Assembly (NCBI GenBank): GCA_902802215.1
Contig: CADCLH010000134.1
Coordinates: forward strand, 1 to 5,705
Reading direction: 5' to 3'
DNA from: Oscillospiraceae bacterium
Lineage (GTDB): Bacteria > Bacillota > Clostridia > Oscillospirales > Oscillospiraceae
Length of the DNA stretch: 5,705 nucleotides
Position numbers and translations under genes: made by a program. The notes beneath the pieces are model-generated. The model was not told the DNA's origin and ran no database searches. It saw only the letters and a program-made list of their open reading frames with translations. Positions 1 through 5,705 of the stretch are shown here, piece by piece; within the stretch, counting starts at the first letter, position 1, and each line of letters starts with the position of its first letter.

Positions 1-840
1 TTTCGGAAGGATCTGGTCCGTCCGATCCTGCGCTTCAGCGTTCTGATGGCGCTGTTCGCCCTCACGAAAAGCCTGAACCGGGACGTCGACAAGCTCGTCG
101 TCTCTTACTTCACCGACACCGAGACCCTCGCGATCTATACCAACGCGGCCAAGCTCCTCCCCTTTGACATGGTTTCGCTCGCCTTTATGACCGTGCTCGT
201 CCCCATCATCACCCGCATGATCCGCGGCGAGCGCCATGAAGAGGCGCTGCAATGCCTGCGCGCGTATATCCGGGTCGGGTATCTGTTCACCGGCATCCTC
301 GTCACCGGCGGTCTGGTCTGCGCGCGGGAAATGATGCTGCTGCTCTACGACGCGAAGTATCTCCCCGGCCTTTCGGTCTTCATCGTCTATCTGCTTGTCG
401 ATCTGGTCCAGTACGCCAATCTCTCCATTGTGCTCACGGCGAAGGGCAGGAGCGGGACGCTCGTGATCGTGTCCGGCTCGGCCCTGGCGGTCAACTTTGT
501 GCTGGATATCGTCAGCTATCGTTTTCTCGGCCTGATCGGTCCGGCGCTGACGACGCTCCTGGTCACCATTGCCATGATGGCTGTGTTCATGGTACTCGGC
601 GCCCGGGAGATCGAAGTCCCGGTCGGAGCGCTTTTCGACGGGCGCGAGATCCTCACAGTGGCGCTGGAGCTCGTCTGTCTGGGCGCGGCCGCCCGTCTGC
701 TGAAGGGCGCGCTGCTCTCGTTCTTCCCCTCCTATCTCCCCGCGCTGATCCTGACCTTCGGGCTGTTCTGCGCCGTGCTGCTGCTGCTCAACCGAAAACG
801 CATCGTCTCGGTGCTGACGGAAATCAACCGTTTCCGCTGA
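1..840 (+). CDS. Polysaccharide flippase (Wzx/MATE-like), C-terminal part; 5' end outside window
   Basis: The reading frame is open from base 1 and has an internal ATG at 46, so the gene begins upstream and about 279 codons are visible; full-length family members usually have 430-500 residues. The protein is very hydrophobic, with about seven or eight membrane helices. The stretch RDVDKLVVSYF followed by an AIYTNAAKLLPFD-like segment resembles the middle of oligosaccharide/polysaccharide flippases of the MOP superfamily. A later YDAKYLPG loop followed by paired helices resembles their C-terminal half. Such proteins move undecaprenyl-linked glycan units across the cytoplasmic membrane for capsule, teichoic acid or exopolysaccharide assembly. 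The chain ends with a basic tail (NRKR...EINRFR), probably cytoplasmic. The substrate cannot be read from this fragment. The DUF1015 gene follows after 18 bases and is probably co-transcribed. MurJ-type lipid II flippases are a less likely alternative. Confidence 0.82.
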   Translation, partial: FRKDLVRPILRFSVLMALFALTKSLNRDVDKLVVSYFTDTETLAIYTNAAKLLPFDMVSLAFMTVLVPIITRMIRGERHEEALQCLRAYIRVGYLFTGILVTGGLVCAREMMLLLYDAKYLPGLSVFIVYLLVDLVQYANLSIVLTAKGRSGTLVIVSGSALAVNFVLDIVSYRFLGLIGPALTTLLVTIAMMAVFMVLGAREIEVPVGALFDGREILTVALELVCLGAAARLLKGALLSFFPSYLPALILTFGLFCAVLLLLNRKRIVSVLTEINRFR

Positions 841-848
841 ATCGTATT

Positions 849-852
849 GGAG
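849..852 (+). promoter_or_regulatory. Ribosome binding site deciding the DUF1015 start
   Basis: GGAG lies 6 bases before the ATG at 859. A possible TTG start at 847 in the same frame sits on top of this sequence and has no Shine-Dalgarno of its own, so ATG 859 is preferred. Confidence 0.65.
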
Positions 853-858
853 ATTCCC

Positions 859-2091
859 ATGGCTGTTTTTTCTTCCTCTGAATTCCTGGTCCCCTTTGGG
901 GAGCTTCTTCCCGACTGGGCTGTCATCGCCTGCGATCAGTTCACCTCCCAGCCGGACTACTGGAAAGCGGTGCGCGAGCAGGCGGGCGAGCGCCCCTCGG
1001 CCTGCCGCATCACCTTTCCCGAGGCCGAGCTCGGCTCCGACGAGCAGGCGCGCATCGCTTCCATCAACGAGACCATGCGCCGCTATCTGGACGCTGGGTT
1101 TTTCCGGCGCTTCCCGGACTCCTATATCTATGTGGAGCGCACCCTGCTCGACGGCAGCATACGCCGCGGCGCGGTGGGCGTGATCGATCTGGAGGCTTAC
1201 GACTTCTCCGCCGACGCCGTCTCCCCCGTCCGCGCGACCGAGCGGACCGTGGTCGAACGCATCCCGCCCCGCGTGCGTATCCGGGAGGGCGCAAGTCTGG
1301 AGCTGAGCCATGTGATGCTGCTGATGGACGATCCCGGCGGCACAGTTCTGGACTCCCTGACCGCCCGAAGAAGCGAGCTGGAGCCGGTATACGACTTTGA
1401 GCTGATGCAGGGCGGCGGACGGATCGTCGGCCGGCTTGTGAGCGGAGCGGACACCGCGGCGTTCGGCGCGCGGATCGCCGCTTATGAGCGGGAGACCGCG
1501 GAGCGTTTCGCAGCCGAGGGCCGCGCGCCTCTGCTCTACGCCGTGGGCGACGGGAACCACTCGCTCGCCGCGGCCAAGACCTGCTGGGAAGCGCTGAAAA
1601 AGCAGGGCGCCGGAAGCGATCACCCCGCGCGCTTCGCGATGGTGGAGCTGCAAAACATCCGCGATCCCGAGCAGCGCTTCGAGCCCATCCACCGCATCGT
1701 GACCGGGGTCGATCCCGCGCTTCTGCTGCGCTCCTGCGCTGCGATCTGCGCGCCGGGCGGCCATCCCGTCGCCTGGTATGCCGGGAAGGAGCACGGCCTG
1801 CTCACGCTGGACCCCGCGCTCGGGGAGCTGCCGGTCGCCGTGCTGCAACCTTTTCTCGACCGTTTTCTTCTGGAACACGGCGGGGAGATCGACTACATCC
1901 ACGGAGAGGAGGTGGCGGTGCGCCTCGCGGAAAAGCCCGGCTCCGTGGCCTTCCTGCTGCCGAACATCTCCAAGGGCGACTTCTTCCGCGGCATCGCCAT
2001 GGACGGCGTCCTCCCGCGCAAGACCTTCTCCATGGGCCACGCGCAGGAGAAGCGCTACTATCTGGAATGCCGCCGCATCACCGACGAATAA
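859..2091 (+). CDS. DUF1015 family protein
   Basis: This 410-residue protein matches the DUF1015 family over its whole length. An N-terminal ACDQFTSQPDYW segment lies near residues 24-35. A conserved RATERT block followed by RIPPRVRIR starts near residue 125. The hallmark VGDGNHSLAAAK motif has its DGNHS at residues 231-235. There is no signal peptide or membrane helix, so it should be cytoplasmic. The biochemical role of DUF1015 is not settled. The DGNHS motif recalls the DG(H/N)HR motif of ParB/sulfiredoxin-fold proteins, which include free-serine kinases such as SerK. A nucleotide-linked role in small-molecule metabolism is therefore possible but is inference. In clostridia these genes are often near serine biosynthesis genes; no such neighbour is visible here. 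The TTG at 847 would add four residues but overlaps the ribosome binding site. The length is normal and the frame is intact. Confidence 0.88.
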   Translation: MAVFSSSEFLVPFGELLPDWAVIACDQFTSQPDYWKAVREQAGERPSACRITFPEAELGSDEQARIASINETMRRYLDAGFFRRFPDSYIYVERTLLDGSIRRGAVGVIDLEAYDFSADAVSPVRATERTVVERIPPRVRIREGASLELSHVMLLMDDPGGTVLDSLTARRSELEPVYDFELMQGGGRIVGRLVSGADTAAFGARIAAYERETAERFAAEGRAPLLYAVGDGNHSLAAAKTCWEALKKQGAGSDHPARFAMVELQNIRDPEQRFEPIHRIVTGVDPALLLRSCAAICAPGGHPVAWYAGKEHGLLTLDPALGELPVAVLQPFLDRFLLEHGGEIDYIHGEEVAVRLAEKPGSVAFLLPNISKGDFFRGIAMDGVLPRKTFSMGHAQEKRYYLECRRITDE

Positions 2092-2094
2092 AGC

Positions 2095-2153
2095 CAGCAC
2101 GCAGATCGCCCCGGATTATGCAGAAAGCATAATCCGGGGCGATCCGCGTGCTG
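2095..2153. terminator. Bidirectional intrinsic terminator between convergent genes
   Basis: A 27-base left arm (2095-2121) pairs with 2127-2153 around a 5-base AGAAA loop. The only mismatch is A2103 against C2145. Read on the + strand it is followed by TTTT (2154-2157). Read on the - strand it is followed by CTTTATT, and the one mismatch becomes a G-U pair. It starts 3 bases after the DUF1015 stop and lies 15 bases from the TIR-TPR stop, so it can end both transcripts. The stem is longer than usual for a terminator and could also be an intergenic repeat element; no second copy is seen in the window. Confidence 0.85.
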
Positions 2154-2168
2154 TTTTGGCCTTGCAGG

Positions 2169-4229
2169 TCAGCGCATCTGTTCAAGGAGCTCGTCCCGGT
2201 GGGCCGATTCCATGCCTGCGTTCCGCTGCGCCTCGAGGTCAACCACGATGGTCTCCCGCAATCCGCCGCCCAGCTTCGCGATCTGCAACAGCAGGGAATC
2301 CGCATCCTCGAGATACCCGCTGTACAGGCAGGCGTAGGCGAGGTTGAGGTTGGCGAGCAGGCTGTCCGGCTGCAGTTCAACAGCCTTGAGGGCGGCGTCG
2401 AGCGCAGCCTGGTTATCCCGCGGATGGATCAGCTCATAATAGCTCACCCAGGCATAGTACTGCGCCCGGTCGAAGTCGCCGAGGCTGTCCAGAACCCGTT
2501 CATACTGTTTCAGCCCCTGTTCGAACCAGTCGCGCGAGCGCGCATAGTCGGGGAGCTTGAAGGCGTTTTCCCCGAGGTTGAGCAGAGAGAGCGCGTACAG
2601 CGCACCGTCGGCGGGCGTTCCGGTTTCCGCGCTCAGGGTACGGTTGATCTCGCTGCTGCGCAGATAGTAGGTCTCTGCCTCGCGGTAGCGCCCGCGTATG
2701 TTCAGACCGAGACCCCGGTTGTTGTACAGGTCTGCAAGCTTGCGCAGATAAGAGGTGTTCTCGGCGTCGGCAAGCATCCCCTCCGCGAGCTCGATGGCCC
2801 AGGCATAGCATTCGTCGGCCTCCTCGAAATCGCCCTTGTCGGTCAGACAGGCCGCCAGCATGGTCGCCGCCTGTAAATAGCCGCCCCGGTTCTGCAGGGA
2901 ATCCGCCATATTCAGCAGTTCTTCAAAACAGCCGCAGGACGCGCGGAGCTTCTCCTCGGCCGGCTCATACGCGCTCTGCCGGTAGCGCAGAACGCCGTAG
3001 TTATAGTATGCCTTGGCCGAAGCCTCGAGCTGCTCCCGGCTTTTCGGAAGCTGTTCCAACAGGGCCAGACTCTCCTCAAAGGCCGCGGAGGCCTTTTCCG
3101 CATCCCCCTCGTCGGCAGCGTTGGAGCCGATGTTGAAGATCGTCTGCGCCAGCAGCAGCGTGTCCGGGTTCTCCTCGGCGCGCAGCAGGGTGATGGCCCT
3201 CTCGTACGCCTCGTCCGCCTCCCGATACCGCCCCGCCGCGTTGAGCAGCGTGGCGCGGTTGCCGTAGGCAGAGGCAAGCTGTTCTCCGGCCCCTGCGCTC
3301 CCCTGATCCAGCAGCGCCTGATAGCGCCCGATCGCCTCGTCCTGCGCTCGCAGAGCCTCGTCGTATCTGCCGAGCACGCCGCCCGCGTTGGCGAGCTTCT
3401 CGTAGTTGGCCGCGGCTTCATAAGCCGCGCCCTCCCGATCTGTGGAGAGGCGGAGGATCGCGTCGATATCGGCTGTGTTTTGGCGCAGGATCTGCGCGAT
3501 GCGCCCGTAGGCTCCCGGCACATTGGTCAGCTGGTCGGGCAGGTCGTAGGTAAGCTCGTTGAGGATGCGCATGGAGGCTTTCTCCTGCCGCTGGGCGGCG
3601 TCGCGGTAGCCCTGCGCCAGATTCATCAGCCCAAGGGACACCGCCGTGACGAACGCGAAGGCCGCCGCCGCGGCGACGGCGCGCAGCACGGTCCGCCGGT
3701 TTTTGCGCATCTTGTGCTCGCGCAGCAGCTCCGACTCTTTGCAGCCCACTACGCCTGAGATCACGCGAAGGAGCTCCGTCTCCTCCTTTGCCATCATTTT
3801 CCTGATATCGTTGCCTTCGGCGCGGATATCCATGACGCGGTCCAGAATGTCCGGAACCAGCTTCAGCGAGGGCGGGAAGGAGGTCTCGGGATCGCCGCTG
3901 ATCAGCAGCGGATAGATGTGATCGGCCCGGCCGATCTCGATGAAGGTCGCGACCTCACGGTCGATCCACTCCGAAGACGGCGTGTCCGTCGAGCAGACGA
4001 CCACAAGGCAGTTGGTGGCGTGCAGGGCCTTGTCGATGGTATCGGTGAGAATGCGGCTGACGGGCAGCTCCTCGGTATCGCGGAAAGCGCGCCGGATATC
4101 CTGAAAGCCGCGCCTGCGCATCGCGTCGGGCAGCCTGTAGCTTTCGATCGCGTTGAACGTCCTCCGCGTGATCTCCCCGTCCAGCGGTCGGTGGCGGTAG
4201 CTGAAGAAAACGTCGTAGGTGAATTCCAT
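2169..4229 (-). CDS. Membrane-anchored TIR domain protein with TPR array
   Basis: A 686-residue protein in three parts. Residues 4-125 form a TIR domain: box 1 YDVFFSYRH (5-13), a box-2-like AFRDTEELP (48-56), and the SSEWIDREV segment (85-93). In that segment Trp88 and Glu92 fit the W...E signature, Glu92 being the candidate catalytic glutamate of TIR NAD+-consuming enzymes. A linker (about 125-180) of the type seen in clostridial TIR proteins ends in a basic patch (HKMRKNRR) before a membrane helix at about 181-204. Residues 268-655 hold about nine TPRs, starting near 269, 319, 361, 404, 452, 499, 544, 588 and 624, with clear G-Y/D-EA-Y-A signatures. The basic patch predicts TIR inside and TPRs outside the membrane. 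The frame extends to an ATG at 4343, inside the upstream gene; ATG 4227-4229 is chosen because AAGGAG precedes it and TIR homology starts there. It lies 1 base after the preceding stop, suggesting translational coupling. The domain calls are firm; NADase activity and the biological role are inferred. Confidence 0.9.
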   Translation of the reverse strand: MEFTYDVFFSYRHRPLDGEITRRTFNAIESYRLPDAMRRRGFQDIRRAFRDTEELPVSRILTDTIDKALHATNCLVVVCSTDTPSSEWIDREVATFIEIGRADHIYPLLISGDPETSFPPSLKLVPDILDRVMDIRAEGNDIRKMMAKEETELLRVISGVVGCKESELLREHKMRKNRRTVLRAVAAAAAFAFVTAVSLGLMNLAQGYRDAAQRQEKASMRILNELTYDLPDQLTNVPGAYGRIAQILRQNTADIDAILRLSTDREGAAYEAAANYEKLANAGGVLGRYDEALRAQDEAIGRYQALLDQGSAGAGEQLASAYGNRATLLNAAGRYREADEAYERAITLLRAEENPDTLLLAQTIFNIGSNAADEGDAEKASAAFEESLALLEQLPKSREQLEASAKAYYNYGVLRYRQSAYEPAEEKLRASCGCFEELLNMADSLQNRGGYLQAATMLAACLTDKGDFEEADECYAWAIELAEGMLADAENTSYLRKLADLYNNRGLGLNIRGRYREAETYYLRSSEINRTLSAETGTPADGALYALSLLNLGENAFKLPDYARSRDWFEQGLKQYERVLDSLGDFDRAQYYAWVSYYELIHPRDNQAALDAALKAVELQPDSLLANLNLAYACLYSGYLEDADSLLLQIAKLGGGLRETIVVDLEAQRNAGMESAHRDELLEQMR

Positions 4230-4230
4230 T

Positions 4231-5046
4231 TCAGCCCGCTCCTTCCCCTTCGAGCAGCCCCTCAAGGCCGAGCTCCTCCAGATCCGTCCGCGCATTATCG
4301 ACCGCCTCGTCGATATAGCGCAGCGCCTCCGGCTCGTCGGCAAAGGCGGCGGGCAGTTCCTGCATGGTGCGTCTGGCGATGGCGAGGCTCAACTGCGTCT
4401 GCTGCTCGGCGATGTCGCCCTCGGTCTTGGCGATGAAGCCCAGGCGGAGGAAGATCCCGGCCGCGACGAGGCTTACCGTGCCGACCAGCGCCAGCACCGC
4501 GGCGATCGCCTTCCTGCGGCGGCTGCGGTGGCGCTGCTCCAGCGCGTCCGGGTGCAGACCGAGCACCGAGGCCGTGATACGCACGGTCTCATAGCGCAGC
4601 ACCTCCCGCCAACGCCGTTTGCTGTCGGCGCGCAGGTCCGCCGCGACGGGCTCGATGGTGTCGATGCGCTCGACAACGGACAGGTCCGGCATGATGTGCC
4701 GGACCTTCTTTTTTTCGATAAAGCTCTCCGGGAAGGAGTCGATCGGTTCGCCCTCGGCGATGATGGCGATGACCTGCTCGTACCGGAGCCGTTCCAGAAC
4801 GCCCGGATGGTCCTTGGTCTCCGGCGAGCAGAGCAGGGCGAGATAGCGGCTGCCGCGCAGGCGCAGCCGTCCCTCATCGTCAAGCTCCTCCTCGGCGTGC
4901 TCCAGCAGGATGCGGCGGTAGTCCAGCCCCTCCGGCAGCTTCACGCCGCGGGGGAGCCGGTAGCGCCGGATGCTGTCGGCGAGCTTCTCCGCCAGCTCCT
5001 CGTCGTGCTTCACGAACAGGACGCAGATGTCATAGCACTCCGCCAT
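4231..5046 (-). CDS. Degenerate TIR-like membrane protein (pseudo-TIR), paralogue of the TIR-TPR protein
   Basis: A 271-residue protein with the layout of the first ~260 residues of its neighbour. It has a TIR-like region (about 4-110), an EPVAADLRA linker motif (132-140), a basic QRHRSRRRK patch (171-179), a membrane helix at about 180-202, and a short helical tail. The EPxAADxRA and QRHRxR elements are typical of clostridial TIR-membrane proteins, which secures the relationship. The TIR signatures themselves are eroded: box 1 reads YDICVLFVKH, the FRDTEELP box is missing, and the segment after Cys73-Ser74 is about seven residues shorter than in the neighbour. Aligned without gaps from Cys-Ser, the catalytic Glu92 falls on Arg86 and Trp88 on Gly82. 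It is therefore probably not an enzyme, but could be a scaffold or regulator. The C-terminus stops where the neighbour's TPRs begin and ends in an acidic, Gly-rich tail. GAGG lies 8 bases before the ATG. A longer + strand frame over the same bases resembles no family and is a shadow. Confidence 0.83.
   Translation of the reverse strand: MAECYDICVLFVKHDEELAEKLADSIRRYRLPRGVKLPEGLDYRRILLEHAEEELDDEGRLRLRGSRYLALLCSPETKDHPGVLERLRYEQVIAIIAEGEPIDSFPESFIEKKKVRHIMPDLSVVERIDTIEPVAADLRADSKRRWREVLRYETVRITASVLGLHPDALEQRHRSRRRKAIAAVLALVGTVSLVAAGIFLRLGFIAKTEGDIAEQQTQLSLAIARRTMQELPAAFADEPEALRYIDEAVDNARTDLEELGLEGLLEGEGAG
4239..4244 (-). promoter_or_regulatory. Ribosome binding site of the TIR-TPR gene, inside the upstream gene
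   Basis: AAGGAG on the minus strand lies 9 bases before the ATG at 4229, within the last codons of the preceding gene. It decides between this start and an in-frame ATG at 4343. Confidence 0.65.
4683..4715. other. Hairpin with T-run inside the pseudo-TIR gene; also A7G slippery site on the minus strand
   Basis: GGTCCGGCA (4683-4691) pairs perfectly with 4697-4705 around a 5-base loop. On the + strand TTCTTTTTTT follows directly, as in an intrinsic terminator for antisense transcription. On the - (coding) strand the order is reversed: A AAA AAG (4714-4708) in the correct phase for -1 slippage, codons GAA AAA AAG, followed 2 bases later by the same hairpin. The sequence is certain; either function is inference. 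It may simply encode IEKKKVRHIMPDL. Confidence 0.4.
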
Positions 5047-5054
5047 ATGCTTTT

Positions 5055-5058
5055 CCTC
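5055..5058 (-). promoter_or_regulatory. Ribosome binding site of the pseudo-TIR gene
   Basis: GAGG on the minus strand lies 8 bases before the ATG at 5046 and directly after the TGA of the preceding gene (5061-5059), so ribosomes finishing that gene end on this site. Confidence 0.6.
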
Positions 5059-5705
5059 TCAGCTCAGCGCGGCGAGCTCCGGCAGTCCGGCCAGCGCCGC
5101 GTAAAAGTCCGGTGAGAACTCCTCGCCCTCGAAGTCGAGGCCCAGGATCATGAAGCGTCCGAACCGTTTGGTCAAGAAGCGCAGCTTCCCGATCACGGGA
5201 TCATAGACCGCCCGGACGGCAACGAGCCTGCCGTCCTCGTTCCGGAACACGGCGTAGAGCGGCTTGCCCGCCATCTCCGCCTCCGGCGTATAGCTGAAGC
5301 AGACCTCCACGCCGCCCTCCAGCACTTCGAGTTCCCGCCAGTCCTGCATAGCACGCAGCGTGAAGACGCCCTCCCCGGTCTCCGGCTCGACCCAGGTCTG
5401 CAGGCCTGCCGCCGCCTCACCGCCGTCTTCAGCACCGCCGCTTTCTCCGCCCTGGCCGTTTCCGTTCTCTTTGCCCGCCCCATCCGCGTCGACGGGTTCG
5501 GTGGTCGGGTCGGTGCTTGGATCGGTAGTTGGCCCGTCGGTTCGCCCGGCGAGCTGGGACAGGCTGGTGCTGATGCCGCTGCCGCTGAGGGAGAGCGGCG
5601 TCGGGCTGCCCCCGCTCACCGAGTCCGCGGTCACGCCCAGGCTGCCACTGCCGGTAAACACGGCCGAGGTGCTGGTAGCGGTGCCGCCGCCGCCTTGACC
5701 GCTTT
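5059..5705 (-). CDS. Probable cell-surface protein, C-terminal part; 5' end outside window
   Basis: The frame is open through base 5705, so the start lies beyond the window; the GTG at 5661 is in frame but is not a convincing start because the low-complexity sequence continues above it. About 215 residues are visible. The first ~100 are a Ser/Thr/Gly/Pro-rich linker with a GGGG run, a TTDPSTDPTTEP repeat and an acidic Gly-rich stretch. The last ~115 form a beta-rich domain: VEVCFSYTPEAE, then YAVFRNEDGRLVAVRAVYD, then GKLRFLTKRFGRFMILGLDF. The pattern (strand, 'Y..., VYxxEDGxLxxVxAxYD, GxLxFxTxxFxxFxI') is like domains near the C-termini of Firmicute adhesins and S-layer-type proteins, so an extracytoplasmic location is likely. 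No sortase motif, SLH domain or membrane helix is visible. It is the first gene seen of the leftward operon, 12 bases before the pseudo-TIR gene. The missing N-terminus could carry a signal peptide, or another TIR-membrane module. Confidence 0.62.
   Translation of the reverse strand, partial: SGQGGGGTATSTSAVFTGSGSLGVTADSVSGGSPTPLSLSGSGISTSLSQLAGRTDGPTTDPSTDPTTEPVDADGAGKENGNGQGGESGGAEDGGEAAAGLQTWVEPETGEGVFTLRAMQDWRELEVLEGGVEVCFSYTPEAEMAGKPLYAVFRNEDGRLVAVRAVYDPVIGKLRFLTKRFGRFMILGLDFEGEEFSPDFYAALAGLPELAALS
5494..5529 (-). repeat. Short coding repeat (T-T/S-D/E-P units) in the surface-protein linker
   Basis: Three consecutive four-residue units, TTDP, STDP and TTEP, lie within the linker. Such Thr/Pro/acidic repeats are typical of extended, often glycosylated spacers in bacterial surface proteins. 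The repeat copy number may vary between strains. Confidence 0.6.

Noticed and set aside
252..881. A 209-codon + strand frame overlapping the flippase.
   Set aside because: Arg/Pro/Ser-rich out-of-frame translation of the flippase gene; the flippase frame has clear membrane helices.
2148..2876. A 242-codon + strand frame opposite the TPR region.
   Set aside because: It begins inside the terminator hairpin and mirrors the regular TPR coding sequence in a GC-rich genome; it has no recognisable domain or ribosome binding site.
4230..4343. The 38-residue N-terminal extension of the TIR-TPR protein from ATG 4343.
   Set aside because: It lies in the coding sequence of the upstream gene, is Arg-rich shadow sequence, and the TIR domain and a good ribosome binding site support ATG 4229.
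4219..5115. A 298-codon + strand frame, longer than the minus-strand gene it overlaps.
   Set aside because: Its product is a low-complexity Arg/Ala/Gln/Leu-rich mirror with no family resemblance. The minus-strand frame has TIR-linker motifs, a membrane helix, a ribosome binding site and operon spacing.
5494..5529. The short tandem repeat considered as a CRISPR or mobile-element signal.
   Set aside because: The units are 12 bases, in frame and encode TDP/TEP-type residues, so it is a coding linker. No CRISPR-like repeats with spacers, transposase or inverted terminal repeats were seen anywhere in the window.
1..5705. tRNA or rRNA genes, riboswitches and promoters.
   Set aside because: There is almost no non-coding sequence: the only gap beyond 20 bases is 2092-2168, filled by the terminator. 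Promoters of both transcription units must lie outside the window.

Overview
This is a GC-rich window (G+C clearly above 60% by eye) with bacterial gene organisation: short intergenic gaps, Shine-Dalgarno sequences, and genes facing each other across a shared terminator. The protein families are a DUF1015 protein and a TIR domain followed by a basic linker, a membrane helix and TPRs. Together with the composition they point to a high-GC clostridial Firmicute, such as an Oscillospiraceae-like gut anaerobe. That assignment is inferred from family resemblance, not proven.

The left part (1-2091) reads rightwards. It holds the C-terminal part of a Wzx/MATE-like polysaccharide flippase, entering from outside the window, then a complete DUF1015 protein 18 bases later. 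Both look like ordinary chromosomal genes, probably co-transcribed. A long, almost perfect hairpin (2095-2153) with T-rich flanks on both strands closes this unit and the convergent one.

The right part (2169-5705) reads leftwards and is the accessory part. In transcription order it holds: (1) the C-terminal part of a probable cell-surface protein, with a Ser/Thr/Gly/Pro-rich linker and a beta-rich terminal domain; (2) a 271-residue TIR-like membrane protein that has lost the TIR signature motifs, including the position of the catalytic glutamate; (3) a 686-residue protein with an intact-looking TIR domain, a single membrane helix and about nine TPRs. The gaps are 12 bases and 1 base, and the ribosome binding sites lie in or against the preceding gene, so this looks like one tightly coupled operon.

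Proteins 2 and 3 are paralogous over their first ~260 residues (TIR region, linker, basic patch, membrane helix and a short helical segment). Protein 2 stops where the TPR array begins in protein 3. The positive-inside rule places both TIR regions in the cytoplasm and the TPR array outside. This is a Toll-receptor-like topology in reverse domain order. An active TIR receptor paired with a degenerate TIR partner and encoded beside a surface protein is the most interesting content here. A role in signalling or phage defence is inference only. A slippery A7G stretch followed by a strong hairpin inside the degenerate TIR gene also deserves a look.
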